The translations under genes were made by a program, and so were the position numbers. The notes under the pieces are model-generated. The model was not told the origin of the DNA, ran no database searches, and saw only the letters and a program-made list of their open reading frames with translations. A stretch of DNA of 38,607 nt, from NCBI GenBank assembly GCA_023250385.1, contig JAHFAU010000002.1, positions 1 through 38,607 of the forward strand, in the 5' to 3' direction. The stretch is from Anaerolineales bacterium (lineage in GTDB: Bacteria > Chloroflexota > Anaerolineae > Anaerolineales > E44-bin32). Positions 8,458-16,415 of this stretch are shown piece by piece (within the stretch, counting starts at the first letter, position 1; each line of letters begins with the position of its first letter).

Positions 8458-8973
8458 TCAGACCGCAGAGGGCGTCGGGGGGAGCTGGTGGCCCTGCTCT
8501 GAACCGGGAGCCCCTCGCAGCAGTGCAAGGGCGTGCGGAAGCGCAGGCAGAATGACTTGTAGGCTCTCCTGAGCAGCTTTCGGATTGCCAGGGAGGTTGA
8601 CGATCAACACTTCCCCCCGAATGCCGGCGACCGCGCGGGAAAGCATCGCATGGGGGGTTTGCTTCAGGCCGCGGGCCCGCATCGCCTCCCCCAGGCCCGG
8701 CGCCAGGCGATTCACGACCGCCAGGGTCGCCTCGGGGGCCACATCCCGCGGCGAGAAACCGGTGCTTCCGGTAGTCAGGATCAGGTCCACCGTTCCGGAG
8801 TCGGCCCACTGCTGCAGTCGTTGGCTGACCAAGGCGGCCTCGTCGGCTACCACCGCAGCCGCGGCCACTTCCCAGCCTTTCGACTCCAACTGCGCAGACA
8901 ACGCCGGCCCCGAACGGTCTTCCCGTTCGCCTCGAGCGGAACGGTCGGAGATGGTCAGCAGCCCGACCCGCAC
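8458..8973 (-). CDS. mogA: MogA/MoaB-type molybdopterin adenylyltransferase
   Basis: 171 residues of the MoCF-binding fold: GLLTISDRSARGEREDRSG at the start, the substrate loop TTGSTGFSPRDVAPEAT (family TTGGTG..PRDvTPEat) and IVNLPGNPKAAQESL. The family adenylylates molybdopterin before metal insertion in molybdenum cofactor synthesis. The start is GTG 8973, 3 bp after the stop of the PHP/AlbA gene, so it is the last gene of that operon. No other molybdenum cofactor gene is in the window. The C-terminal ~15 residues (QGHQLPPTPSAV) are an unstructured tail. Confidence 0.93.
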   Translation of the reverse strand: MRVGLLTISDRSARGEREDRSGPALSAQLESKGWEVAAAAVVADEAALVSQRLQQWADSGTVDLILTTGSTGFSPRDVAPEATLAVVNRLAPGLGEAMRARGLKQTPHAMLSRAVAGIRGEVLIVNLPGNPKAAQESLQVILPALPHALALLRGAPGSEQGHQLPPTPSAV

Positions 8974-8976
8974 TGG

Positions 8977-10671
8977 CTACTCGACCTCGCCTCCGACGAG
9001 GCGCTTCCACTCGCCGTGGATTCCATCCCCCGTCACCCCGAAGTACAGCCGGATCGTCCCGTTTGTCTCTTGGGCCAGGTCGTAGCGACTGCCCTCACCC
9101 CGGCCGCGCCGCCGCAGCAGCCCCAGTTCGCCTTGCCAGGCGGAGACCGCCTTGCGCAAATCCGGCGGAAGCTGCAGGTACTGGGTAATTGCGTAATGCC
9201 ACAGGCGGCGGGCAGAGGTCTGGGTGACATTCTTGACCACGTTCCCATTTCGCAGGTCTCGGACGGTGAAATACTTCACTCCGTCGCGTTCATCCACCGC
9301 AACAATCTCGACCCCGGTGCGCGGGGCTGACGGGCCACCTTTGGCGACCTCCTTTTCCTCAGCTTCGGGTTGGATCGATGGACGGGTCCCGCGCGAAACC
9401 AACTGCACGATCTCGTCCCGAACGGCAAGCCCAGTGTCGGCTTCCTCCCGAACGTAGATCTTGTTGTCGTCCACCGCATAGGGCGGATCACCGCCCCGCG
9501 GAACCAGGATGCGCAGGATCGAGACTCCATGGCTCTGCTGGGTGTCGACCTGGCAGTTCAGCGGGGGGCTGATGCGGTTGCTGATTTCCTGCTGGAGCTT
9601 CCGGACCGCGGCAGCCGGGTTGGTCACTCCTTGCGGCTTGCTGGTGGGGTCGGCCCCGATTCCGACAAAGAGGGTGCCGCCATTCGTGTTGGCGAAGGCG
9701 CATACATCGGAGATGATCGAGTACAGGGCTCCGCCACGGGCGGTCATGGACTCGTGAAAGGCCTGCACGATCGTCGGCCCTTCCTCTCGGGCCTGCCGGA
9801 CGAAGTCGAACTCCTCGGCCCGCCGCTCCTGGAAGGGTCGAGTACGGGCAAAGTCGTTGCTGTGGAAGAGCTCGCGCAGCGATTCAAAGCTGATCTCAGG
9901 CAACGACAGCTCCGTCGCTCGGTCCCCCACGCCCAGGTTCTTCGGGTTTCGCGGATCGGTCCGCAGGCGGTGGGCGTCGGAACCCTGAATGCAGTGCATC
10001 CGGCGCGGGTATTCGGGCTTGGTGCCGTTGAAGAAGTCTGCGGTCGAGCGGCGCCCGCGTGGCTCGAGGTCGGTGACCTCCAGAGCGTGCAGATTGGGGT
10101 CCTGGGTGTAGGCGATCTTGGTCTGGCCTCCAATCGGGAAGCCGCGCATGGCAACCCCATTGCTCGAATTGGCGTGGGCCGCGATCGCCAGACCACCGGC
10201 CTCATTGATTCTTTTGTAGGCTGCCAGCACATCGCTGGAGGCTCCGACGGTTACGGAGCCGGAATCCAACTCCTTTGGGTCGATATTCAACGAGAGCAGC
10301 AAGTGATCCAGTTCGCGAAGCGGTTTGTCGGGCGAGAATATCCCGAGGATATGAAAGCCCAGCGTGGCCGTGAACTCGAACCCCGGCAGAACCAACAGAT
10401 CGGTCAGCAGTCGTCGGAACTCACCCAAGCGCTCGCGTTCGTCATTGCGGATGCGTCCCAGCTTCTCGAGCAGTTCTAATTGCTCGAGCTCCTCCCGGAT
10501 TCGTCGATAGCCGGCGACCGTGTTGTGATCGGTAAGGGCGATGATCTTCAGGCCCTGCGCGACGGCAGTGCGCAAGATGTCCAGATACGAAACCTCCGGC
10601 TCCGCATAATCGCCGGAAGCCGGAGTGTGGAGGTGGAGATCTGCCGCAACCCAGCGTCTTACGCCCGTCAT
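8977..10671 (-). CDS. PHP-domain phosphoesterase fused to Schlafen AlbA_2-like domain
   Basis: 564 residues. The N-terminal PHP domain (about 1-290) shows DLHLHTPAS (metal HxH), ALTDHNTVAGY, PGFEFTA, IAAHANSSNG and CIQGSDAHR, so the metal-binding residues of a trinuclear phosphoesterase appear intact. Residues ~300-425 resemble AlbA_2/Schlafen domains: AFANTNGGTLFVGIGAD, then LRILVPRGGDPPYAV and IYVREEADTGLAV. The C-terminal ~120 residues are of unknown fold. Substrate unknown; nucleic acid or nucleotide cleavage is an inference from both domains. It sits between a response regulator gene and mogA on the same strand. Confidence 0.82.
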   Translation of the reverse strand: MTGVRRWVAADLHLHTPASGDYAEPEVSYLDILRTAVAQGLKIIALTDHNTVAGYRRIREELEQLELLEKLGRIRNDERERLGEFRRLLTDLLVLPGFEFTATLGFHILGIFSPDKPLRELDHLLLSLNIDPKELDSGSVTVGASSDVLAAYKRINEAGGLAIAAHANSSNGVAMRGFPIGGQTKIAYTQDPNLHALEVTDLEPRGRRSTADFFNGTKPEYPRRMHCIQGSDAHRLRTDPRNPKNLGVGDRATELSLPEISFESLRELFHSNDFARTRPFQERRAEEFDFVRQAREEGPTIVQAFHESMTARGGALYSIISDVCAFANTNGGTLFVGIGADPTSKPQGVTNPAAAVRKLQQEISNRISPPLNCQVDTQQSHGVSILRILVPRGGDPPYAVDDNKIYVREEADTGLAVRDEIVQLVSRGTRPSIQPEAEEKEVAKGGPSAPRTGVEIVAVDERDGVKYFTVRDLRNGNVVKNVTQTSARRLWHYAITQYLQLPPDLRKAVSAWQGELGLLRRRGRGEGSRYDLAQETNGTIRLYFGVTGDGIHGEWKRLVGGEVE

Positions 10672-10697
10672 CTAATCTCTCCCCTAACCGGCCGCAG

Positions 10698-11051
10698 TCA
10701 ATTCAGCTTCTGCCGGATCATTGCAATCAGTTCAGGTGGTGAATAAGGCTTGAGCATGAAGCCGTCTGCTCCGGCGTCCAGGGCCCGGTCCGACACATCC
10801 ATCCCGGAGGTCATGATGACCGGTATTTGCCCAAGGTCGGCCGAGGCCCTGACCTGCCGCAGCAGCTCCAGACCATCCCGGCTGTTCATGAAAACGTCCA
10901 TGATCACCAGGTCCGGCCTCAGCTGGCGCATGCTCTCCAGAGCCCGATCCGGGTTCGTGGCCGGGGTAACCTCGAACCCGTCCAGCTCAAGCAGGGTCTT
11001 GAGCAGCGAGACCATCGTGGCGTCATCGTCGACGATCAGGAGTCTTGGCAT
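10698..11051 (-). CDS. Single-domain response regulator (CheY-like)
   Basis: 117 residues making only a receiver domain: acidic pair LLIVDDDATM, phospho-acceptor Asp in LVIMDVFMNSRDG, TSG with the conserved Thr/Ser, and Lys in GFMLKPYSPPEL. There is no output domain, so it works through a partner protein. Its start overlaps the end of lon by 29 bp, implying co-transcription and perhaps coupled translation. No histidine kinase with visible H/N/G boxes lies in the window. Confidence 0.93.
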   Translation of the reverse strand: MPRLLIVDDDATMVSLLKTLLELDGFEVTPATNPDRALESMRQLRPDLVIMDVFMNSRDGLELLRQVRASADLGQIPVIMTSGMDVSDRALDAGADGFMLKPYSPPELIAMIRQKLN

Positions 11052-13632
11052 TTCTGCTCGTTCGGGCGGGAGGTCCGCCCCGTTTCGCTCGAATTGGGTG
11101 TCCAGAGTTGGCTCCTTTTCTTGGTCGCGCCCGTTTCCGCGACCCGGCCTCCAGGGCCGTCTTCAGTACTTCACCCACGCTGTCGACGAAGACAAACTCG
11201 ATCTCCTTCTTGATCTCCTCCGGCACCTCGTCCAGATCAACTTCATTGCGTTTGGGAAGGATGATGGTTTTCAATTCTGCCCGGTGGGCCGCCAGGACTT
11301 TCTCCTTCACCCCACCGATCGGCAGTACCTTCCCACGCAACGTGATCTCCCCGGTCATTGCAACATCGCTTCGGACCGGCCGACCACTGGCCAGCGAGGC
11401 GAGGGCGGAGGCCATCGTGATCCCCGCCGAGGGCCCATCTTTGGGCTGAGAGCCCGACGGTATGTGAAGGTGCAAATCGTGAGTGGTCCAAAAATCTGCC
11501 CGGATCCCAAGCTCCTTGGAAGCGGAGCGAACATAGGACAGGGCGGCCTGGGCCGACTCTTTCATGACGTCTCCCAGTGATCCGGTCAGTTTGAATTCTC
11601 GGCCTCCGGACATGGCAGTTGCCTCGATAAACAGTACTTCGCCTCCGGCGGGAGTCCAAGCCAAGCCGGCTGCAACCCCGGGCAATTGGGTCCGCTCGGC
11701 GACTTCCTCGGGGCCCCAGAAGCGGCGCTTGCCAATCAGCTCGGGCAACGCGTCCGGCGTGACCTCGAGTCGCTCGATCTTCCCCTCTGCGATCTGGGTC
11801 GCGATCTTGCGGCAGGCTTTGCCGATCTCGCGCTCAAGATTGCGGACTCCGGCCTCCCGGGTATAGGACCGAATGATCTCGCGGACGGCAGCCTCGCTAA
11901 GCGTGACTTCCGCTTCCCGCAAGCTGTTCTCCCGAATCTGCCGCGGGATCAGATAGTCTCGGGCAATGATGGCCTTTTCCCCTTCGGTATAGCCAGACAG
12001 GCGGATGATCTCCATCCGATCCAGCAGCGGGGGCGGGATCGTATCCAGCCAATTGGCGGTGGTGATGAACATCACCTTGGAAAGGTCATAAGCTACTTCT
12101 AAGTAGTGATCGCGAAACTCGCTGTTTTGTTCGGGGTCCAAAACTTCCAAGAGGGCGGAAGCCGGATCACCCCGAAAGTCGCGTCCCAACTTGTCGACTT
12201 CGTCCATCATGAAGACCGGATTGTTGGTCTCGACCCGCCGCAGCGCCTGCAGGATCCGCCCCGGCAGCGCCCCGATATAAGTTCGCCGGTGGCCGCGGAT
12301 TTCGGCCTCGTCGTGCACTCCGCCGAGTGAGATTCGAATGAATTCCCGGCCGGTGGCTCGGGCGATCGATCTACCGAGCGAAGTCTTGCCGACCCCCGGC
12401 GGTCCGATGAAGCAGAGGATCGCCCCCTCCCGCTCCCGCCGGATCTGGTCTTGCGGGGTGTCGCTCTTCAAATCCGCCCGCTCGAGTTTCAGTTTTCGAA
12501 CCGCAAGGTACTCTAGGATCCGCTGCTTGATATCCTGCAGCCCGTAGTGATCTTCATCCAGCACCTGCCGGGCGTTCTCCAAATCCAGGTTGTCGACGGT
12601 TAGCTTGCCCCAGGGAAGCGACACCATCCAATCCAGGTAAGTCCGAATCACACCATACTCGGCGGCCGCAGTCGGAAGCTTGGCAAGTCGATCCAGCTCC
12701 CGCCGGGCCATTTTCTCTGCCTCGGGCGAGAGGCCAGCCTTCTCCATCTTCGCGCGGAATTCTTCCACCTCGGCTGCTTGCTCATCGACCTCACCCAGTT
12801 CGCGCTGAATCGCCTTCAGCTGCTCGCGCAGGAAATACTCACGCTGGACCTTCTCGATCTCTTCCCGGGCCTCCTCCTGGATCTGTTGCCCGAGCGAGAG
12901 CACTTCGACTTCTCGGCTCAGTAAGCCGTTAAGTTTCTGCAATTTGGCGAGGGTGGAGTCTTCTTCGAGCAACTGCTGGGCGACCTCCAGATCCATCCGT
13001 TGATAATTGGCGATGGTGTAGGCGATTTGGAGCGGGTCTTCTTGCAGCATCACGCTGGCCACCACTTCCCGCGGCAGGGAAGGCGCCATCTCTGCAACTT
13101 CCTGGAACTGGTCGGTTGCGGCCCGGACTTGAGCCTCGAGCTCGACTCCGTCTTCGACGATCTCTGGCTTCAGCACGATCCGGGCCTTGAGATACGGGTC
13201 GAGGGAAGTGAACTCCTCCAGCGTAAAACGGGACAATCCCTGGACGATCATCCGGATTGTCCCATCCGGAGCGCGGAACAAACGTTGGACCGTGGCCAGG
13301 GTCCCGATGGAAAACAGATCTTCCGGGCCGGGAAGCTCCAATTCGGGCCGGCGGGAGGCCACCAGCCCTACCATTCGATCTGCGCCGACGACGTCGTCCA
13401 CCAATCGGATCGACCGCGGCTGACCAATCGTCAGCGGAACGACGGTTTGGGGGTACACCACCACCCCGCGGAGCGGCAGAATCGGGAGTTCGGTGGGAAG
13501 CGCCAGCTCGGCGGCGGCGGGGGTCCGCCCCTCGAGGCCCGTGCTTTCGTCCCGAACGATGATCCGCGGCTCACCCAGCCCTTCCTCCGGCTGGGAGCGC
13601 GCGCCAGGCCTGATCGGCCTATTCACGCCCAT
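11023..13632 (-). CDS. lon: ATP-dependent protease La (LonA)
   Basis: 869 residues. N-terminal substrate-binding LON domain (ELPILPLRGVVVYPQTVVPL), central coiled region, AAA+ module with Walker A GPPGVGKTS (about 410) and Walker B-like VFMMDEVDKLG, and the C-terminal protease domain with catalytic Ser in KDGPSAGITMA (about 734) and Lys in IGGVKEKVLAA (about 777). It degrades damaged and regulatory proteins. After the usual end (about residue 825) there is an unusual ~40-residue Arg/Lys/Gly-rich tail whose last codons overlap the response regulator gene. The ATG start at 13632 is 9 bp after the hsp20 stop; together they form a protein-quality operon. Confidence 0.97.
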   Translation of the reverse strand: MGVNRPIRPGARSQPEEGLGEPRIIVRDESTGLEGRTPAAAELALPTELPILPLRGVVVYPQTVVPLTIGQPRSIRLVDDVVGADRMVGLVASRRPELELPGPEDLFSIGTLATVQRLFRAPDGTIRMIVQGLSRFTLEEFTSLDPYLKARIVLKPEIVEDGVELEAQVRAATDQFQEVAEMAPSLPREVVASVMLQEDPLQIAYTIANYQRMDLEVAQQLLEEDSTLAKLQKLNGLLSREVEVLSLGQQIQEEAREEIEKVQREYFLREQLKAIQRELGEVDEQAAEVEEFRAKMEKAGLSPEAEKMARRELDRLAKLPTAAAEYGVIRTYLDWMVSLPWGKLTVDNLDLENARQVLDEDHYGLQDIKQRILEYLAVRKLKLERADLKSDTPQDQIRREREGAILCFIGPPGVGKTSLGRSIARATGREFIRISLGGVHDEAEIRGHRRTYIGALPGRILQALRRVETNNPVFMMDEVDKLGRDFRGDPASALLEVLDPEQNSEFRDHYLEVAYDLSKVMFITTANWLDTIPPPLLDRMEIIRLSGYTEGEKAIIARDYLIPRQIRENSLREAEVTLSEAAVREIIRSYTREAGVRNLEREIGKACRKIATQIAEGKIERLEVTPDALPELIGKRRFWGPEEVAERTQLPGVAAGLAWTPAGGEVLFIEATAMSGGREFKLTGSLGDVMKESAQAALSYVRSASKELGIRADFWTTHDLHLHIPSGSQPKDGPSAGITMASALASLASGRPVRSDVAMTGEITLRGKVLPIGGVKEKVLAAHRAELKTIILPKRNEVDLDEVPEEIKKEIEFVFVDSVGEVLKTALEAGSRKRARPRKGANSGHPIRAKRGGPPARTSRNAKTPDRRR

Positions 13633-13641
13633 CGGCTCGGC

Positions 13642-14064
13642 TCACTCATCAATCGAGACCTGCCTCGGTTTGAGTTTCGGAAGCTCCACTCTGAGGAAAC
13701 CGTCTTGGTAGGCGGCCTCGATTTTGGAGACTTCAACCGGCTCGGGGATCTGGATGGAGGTCTCGAATTCGCCGTACGCAATCTCCAGTTGACGATACTC
13801 CTTGCGTGGCCCGGCGTCGCTGCGCGCCCCCTGGATCACCAGCACTTGGCGCTCGAAAGTCACTGCGATGTCGGTGCCCCGCATCCCGGCGATCTCCACT
13901 CGAACCTGGTAGGCATCATCGGTCTCATACACATCAGTGGGCGGGCGCCACTTGTGGGTGCGGCGTTTCACTCCCCACAGTGACGGGTGCTCAGACTTTG
14001 GCGGCCAACTGTCGTCTTCGATTGCGCTCAGTTCGAGCGGGTCAGAGAGTTGATTTCGTGGCAT
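13642..14064 (-). CDS. Small heat-shock protein (Hsp20/alpha-crystallin)
   Basis: 140 residues. The alpha-crystallin domain spans about 40-135: WRPPTDVYETDDAYQVRVEI, GMRGTDIAVTFERQVLVIQG, FETSIQIPEPVEV and GFLRVELPK. The usual C-terminal IxI anchor is seen only as VSID. It holds unfolding proteins in a refoldable state. It is followed at once by lon. The start ATG at 14064 lies next to a degenerate CACTC-N9-GAGT element. Confidence 0.93.
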   Translation of the reverse strand: MPRNQLSDPLELSAIEDDSWPPKSEHPSLWGVKRRTHKWRPPTDVYETDDAYQVRVEIAGMRGTDIAVTFERQVLVIQGARSDAGPRKEYRQLEIAYGEFETSIQIPEPVEVSKIEAAYQDGFLRVELPKLKPRQVSIDE

Positions 14065-14157
14065 ACTCGGCCTTTAAGAGTGACTTTATGATCTGTTCCC
14101 GACGTAATCACTCATTTTACCATCCTCACCCTTTCAGCGCCTTCGGCGGGCATGCGG

Positions 14158-14186
14158 TTGTCTGGGCATAGGATTGCCGGTAGAAT
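14158..14186 (+). promoter_or_regulatory. Promoter of the cyclic-nucleotide-binding protein gene
   Basis: TTGTCT (14158-14163), 17 bases, TAGAAT (14181-14186). The predicted start near 14193 leaves a ~20-base leader containing GGAGG (14202-14206), seven bases before the ATG at 14214. Confidence 0.65.
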
Positions 14187-14213
14187 TCTCGAGATGGCTC
14201 CGGAGGCCCTTGC

Positions 14214-14660
14214 ATGAATCTGTCCGAAATCTTGAGTCAGGTTGAGCTGTTTGAGGGGCTTGGCCGGGATGAACTCGAGAAGATCGCCTCGATCTGTAGA
14301 GAGCAGTCGTTCCGATCGGGAGATGTGGTTACTCGTCAAGGCGATACCGGCGACCAATTGTTCGTCATCTGGGACGGCTTGGTAGAGGTCGTTCACGAAG
14401 AAGCCCCCCACGATCCGGCGCCTCGAACAGTCGTCAATCTGGGCCAGGGCCAGGTGTTTGGCGAGATGGCTCTGGTTGATTACGGGCCGCGTTCTGCGAC
14501 CATTCGGGTAATCTCGGACCAAGCAACGGTCCAGACAATTCAGCGGGACGCTTTCATGGAGTTGTGTGAAAGCCATACCCACTTGGGATATGTCGTGATG
14601 CGGAACATTGCGGCCGACTTGTCCTTCAAACTCCGCCATCAGCATCTCGTCGGGCGCTAA
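14214..14660 (+). CDS. Cyclic nucleotide-binding (CRP/FNR sensor-like) domain protein
   Basis: 148 residues made almost only of a cNMP-binding beta-roll: FEGLGRDELEKIASICREQ, GDVVTRQGDTGDQLFVIWDG, and the phosphate-binding cassette FGEMALVDYGPRSATIRV (Gly-Glu...Arg-Ser-Ala). No helix-turn-helix follows, so it is not itself a CRP-type regulator; it may sense a nucleotide and act on a partner. Good Shine-Dalgarno GGAGG and promoter. Followed 3 bp later by a 67-residue orphan. Confidence 0.9.
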   Translation: MNLSEILSQVELFEGLGRDELEKIASICREQSFRSGDVVTRQGDTGDQLFVIWDGLVEVVHEEAPHDPAPRTVVNLGQGQVFGEMALVDYGPRSATIRVISDQATVQTIQRDAFMELCESHTHLGYVVMRNIAADLSFKLRHQHLVGR

Positions 14661-14663
14661 ACC

Positions 14664-14867
14664 ATGACCGCCATCTTCAAGGTGAGCTACGTCGTCCGCG
14701 GCGGGACCCATCCGGGAGCAATCCTCAACGAGGACAAGCGCCCCCAGGTCGGCCAGCGGATCAAGCTGGGAGCTCAGGAGTTCGAGGTTGTGGAGGTGGT
14801 GGATCTGATGCCGGCCCGGGGCGACTTCAGCTTTCTACACGTCACCTTGCAGCCTCCCAAGAAGTAG
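14664..14867 (+). CDS. Conserved-looking small protein of unknown function
   Basis: 67 residues (MTAIFKVSYVVRGGTHPGAI..., ending LHVTLQPPKK), 3 bp after the cyclic-nucleotide-binding gene and so probably in its operon. The pattern of alternating hydrophobic residues suggests a small beta-rich domain (VSYVVRGG, IKLGAQEFEVVEVVDL, FSFLHVTL), possibly Ig/SH3-like. No signal peptide, cysteines or known motif. I do not recognise the family. Confidence 0.6.
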   Translation: MTAIFKVSYVVRGGTHPGAILNEDKRPQVGQRIKLGAQEFEVVEVVDLMPARGDFSFLHVTLQPPKK

Positions 14868-14975
14868 ACCCTCTGCCCGAGACTGGCCTGCCTCCCCCAC
14901 GCGCCCGGGCACAGTCGGCCGGCACTCGTCTTCTGCTCAACCAATACGAAAATTGATAGGGATCTGCTTGGGTAA

Positions 14976-16415
14976 CTAAGGCACGCCGGCTAGCAGCGCC
15001 ATGGCCACTCGGGGTGTGACAAAGACTTCAATCGCAGCGGCGGCCAAGATCAATGGCAGGACCAGGCCCAGGTTCAGCCGGGCCCATTTCCCCAGCGCCT
15101 CCAGCCAGGAGGCCCCCAGCGATGAACCCTTTGGCAAACTGAGCGCAGCAAGCCCCAGCTGCACGATTGCTGCGCCGGCCAATATTGCGGCCGGGACCTC
15201 CAAGAGCGCATGCGGAAGCACGAGCCCGCCCAAGACGCGACTGGCATTGCCGCCGGCGAGCGCGAAATTACCCGCGAAGTAGCCCACGATCCCGATCGGA
15301 GTCATCAACAGAACCACCGCCGCGACGCCGAAGGTGAAGGCCCCCAGCACGCTCGCCAGTCCCAACGCTCGAATGTTGTTCCAAGCCACCCAGAGCCAGC
15401 CCCTGGCTGTCAGCAAGCCAAAGCTGGACAGCTCATTGCCCAAGGCGCCCTGCAGCCGGTCCGCCCGGAACAAATCGGACGGCAGGGCGAACTCGCTCGC
15501 CGCTCGGTAGCCCACCCAATACGCCACCAGCAGCGCCAGGATCATGATCAGGATTGACCCCCGAGCTTGGGGCAGCGTCTCGCCCAGCAGCTCTCGATAC
15601 CAGCCGGCGATCGACTCTGCCCGGCCCCGGAATCCGGTCCAGAAGCTGCGCTTGACCCATTTGAGATCGAAGTCGTCGAAATCCCGCCCCAGCAACTGCT
15701 CCCGATTGAACAGATGCAGCCCCATTCGAACCAGCACGATCGCCACCAGTACGAGCGCCGCCACAATCCACCACAGGACGCTGTAGCGTCCCCAGAACAT
15801 GATCAGACTTTCCCCAATGATCAACTGCGAGACTGGCACGATGATGAAAGAGGCGAGCAGATTGGCGGCCCGCACCGAGGTGGTCTGGCTCGAGATCACG
15901 ACGGCTCCGGTGACCATGACAATCGACTGGGCCGTGGTCAGCAGCAGGATTTGGACCAAGAGCGGCAGAGGGGGCTGCCAACCCAGTCGCCAGAAGAGCC
16001 CGATCAGGTACACAAAGATCCCAAGGTAAGCGGCGCCGAGCGGCGCAAGCATCGAGGCGATGATCTTACCGAAGTACAACTGACCGTCTGTGAGAGGGGT
16101 GGCCAGCAGCGGCTCGAGCGAGAGCCGCTCGCGTTCACCGGCGAAACTCTCCAAGGCGATTACCAGCGAGATGGAGATCGGGAAGAAACCCACGACCATA
16201 AGCAGGAAGGGGATCAAGCGATCTCCGATGATATCGGCCCCATACCGTTCGACGAACTGAACGGCCTGATTTGCGGTGAAATTCATCAGTACCGGAAAGA
16301 ATAGAGTCAAAAGGATGATCGGCGTCAGGATCCGCCAATCCCGCAATTGATCACGGATCTCCCTTCGGGCGACGGTAAGTGTTCCGGGCAGCCAGGAGAG
16401 CTCGCGACTGCTCAA
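14976..16415 (-). CDS. ABC-2 type permease fused to SpoIIM-like (DUF95) domain
   Basis: 479 residues and many membrane segments. The N-terminal half (about 1-230) is an ABC-2/NatB-type permease: VARREIRDQLRDWRIL, then helices and SFAGERERLSLEPLLATPLT, the usual ERE...ll.tPl motif. The C-terminal half (about 270-479) matches stage II sporulation protein M/DUF95: NNIRALGLASVLGAFTFGV, TPIGIVGYFAG and LPHALLEVPAAILAGAAIVQLG. It starts with TTG 16415, overlapping the ATPase stop by 3 bp (TTGA), with GGAG eight bases upstream. It likely forms an exporter with the upstream ATPase; substrate unknown. The fusion joins two parts more often found as separate genes. Confidence 0.87.
   Translation of the reverse strand: MSSRELSWLPGTLTVARREIRDQLRDWRILTPIILLTLFFPVLMNFTANQAVQFVERYGADIIGDRLIPFLLMVVGFFPISISLVIALESFAGERERLSLEPLLATPLTDGQLYFGKIIASMLAPLGAAYLGIFVYLIGLFWRLGWQPPLPLLVQILLLTTAQSIVMVTGAVVISSQTTSVRAANLLASFIIVPVSQLIIGESLIMFWGRYSVLWWIVAALVLVAIVLVRMGLHLFNREQLLGRDFDDFDLKWVKRSFWTGFRGRAESIAGWYRELLGETLPQARGSILIMILALLVAYWVGYRAASEFALPSDLFRADRLQGALGNELSSFGLLTARGWLWVAWNNIRALGLASVLGAFTFGVAAVVLLMTPIGIVGYFAGNFALAGGNASRVLGGLVLPHALLEVPAAILAGAAIVQLGLAALSLPKGSSLGASWLEALGKWARLNLGLVLPLILAAAAIEVFVTPRVAMALLAGVP

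Noticed and set aside
9370..10479. 369-codon plus-strand open frame opposite the PHP/AlbA gene
   Set aside because: Shadow of a well-supported gene; no domain features or ribosome site.
13000..13983. Long plus-strand open frame opposite lon and hsp20
   Set aside because: Antisense shadow in GC-rich DNA; the minus-strand genes have clear families and the translation shows no motif.
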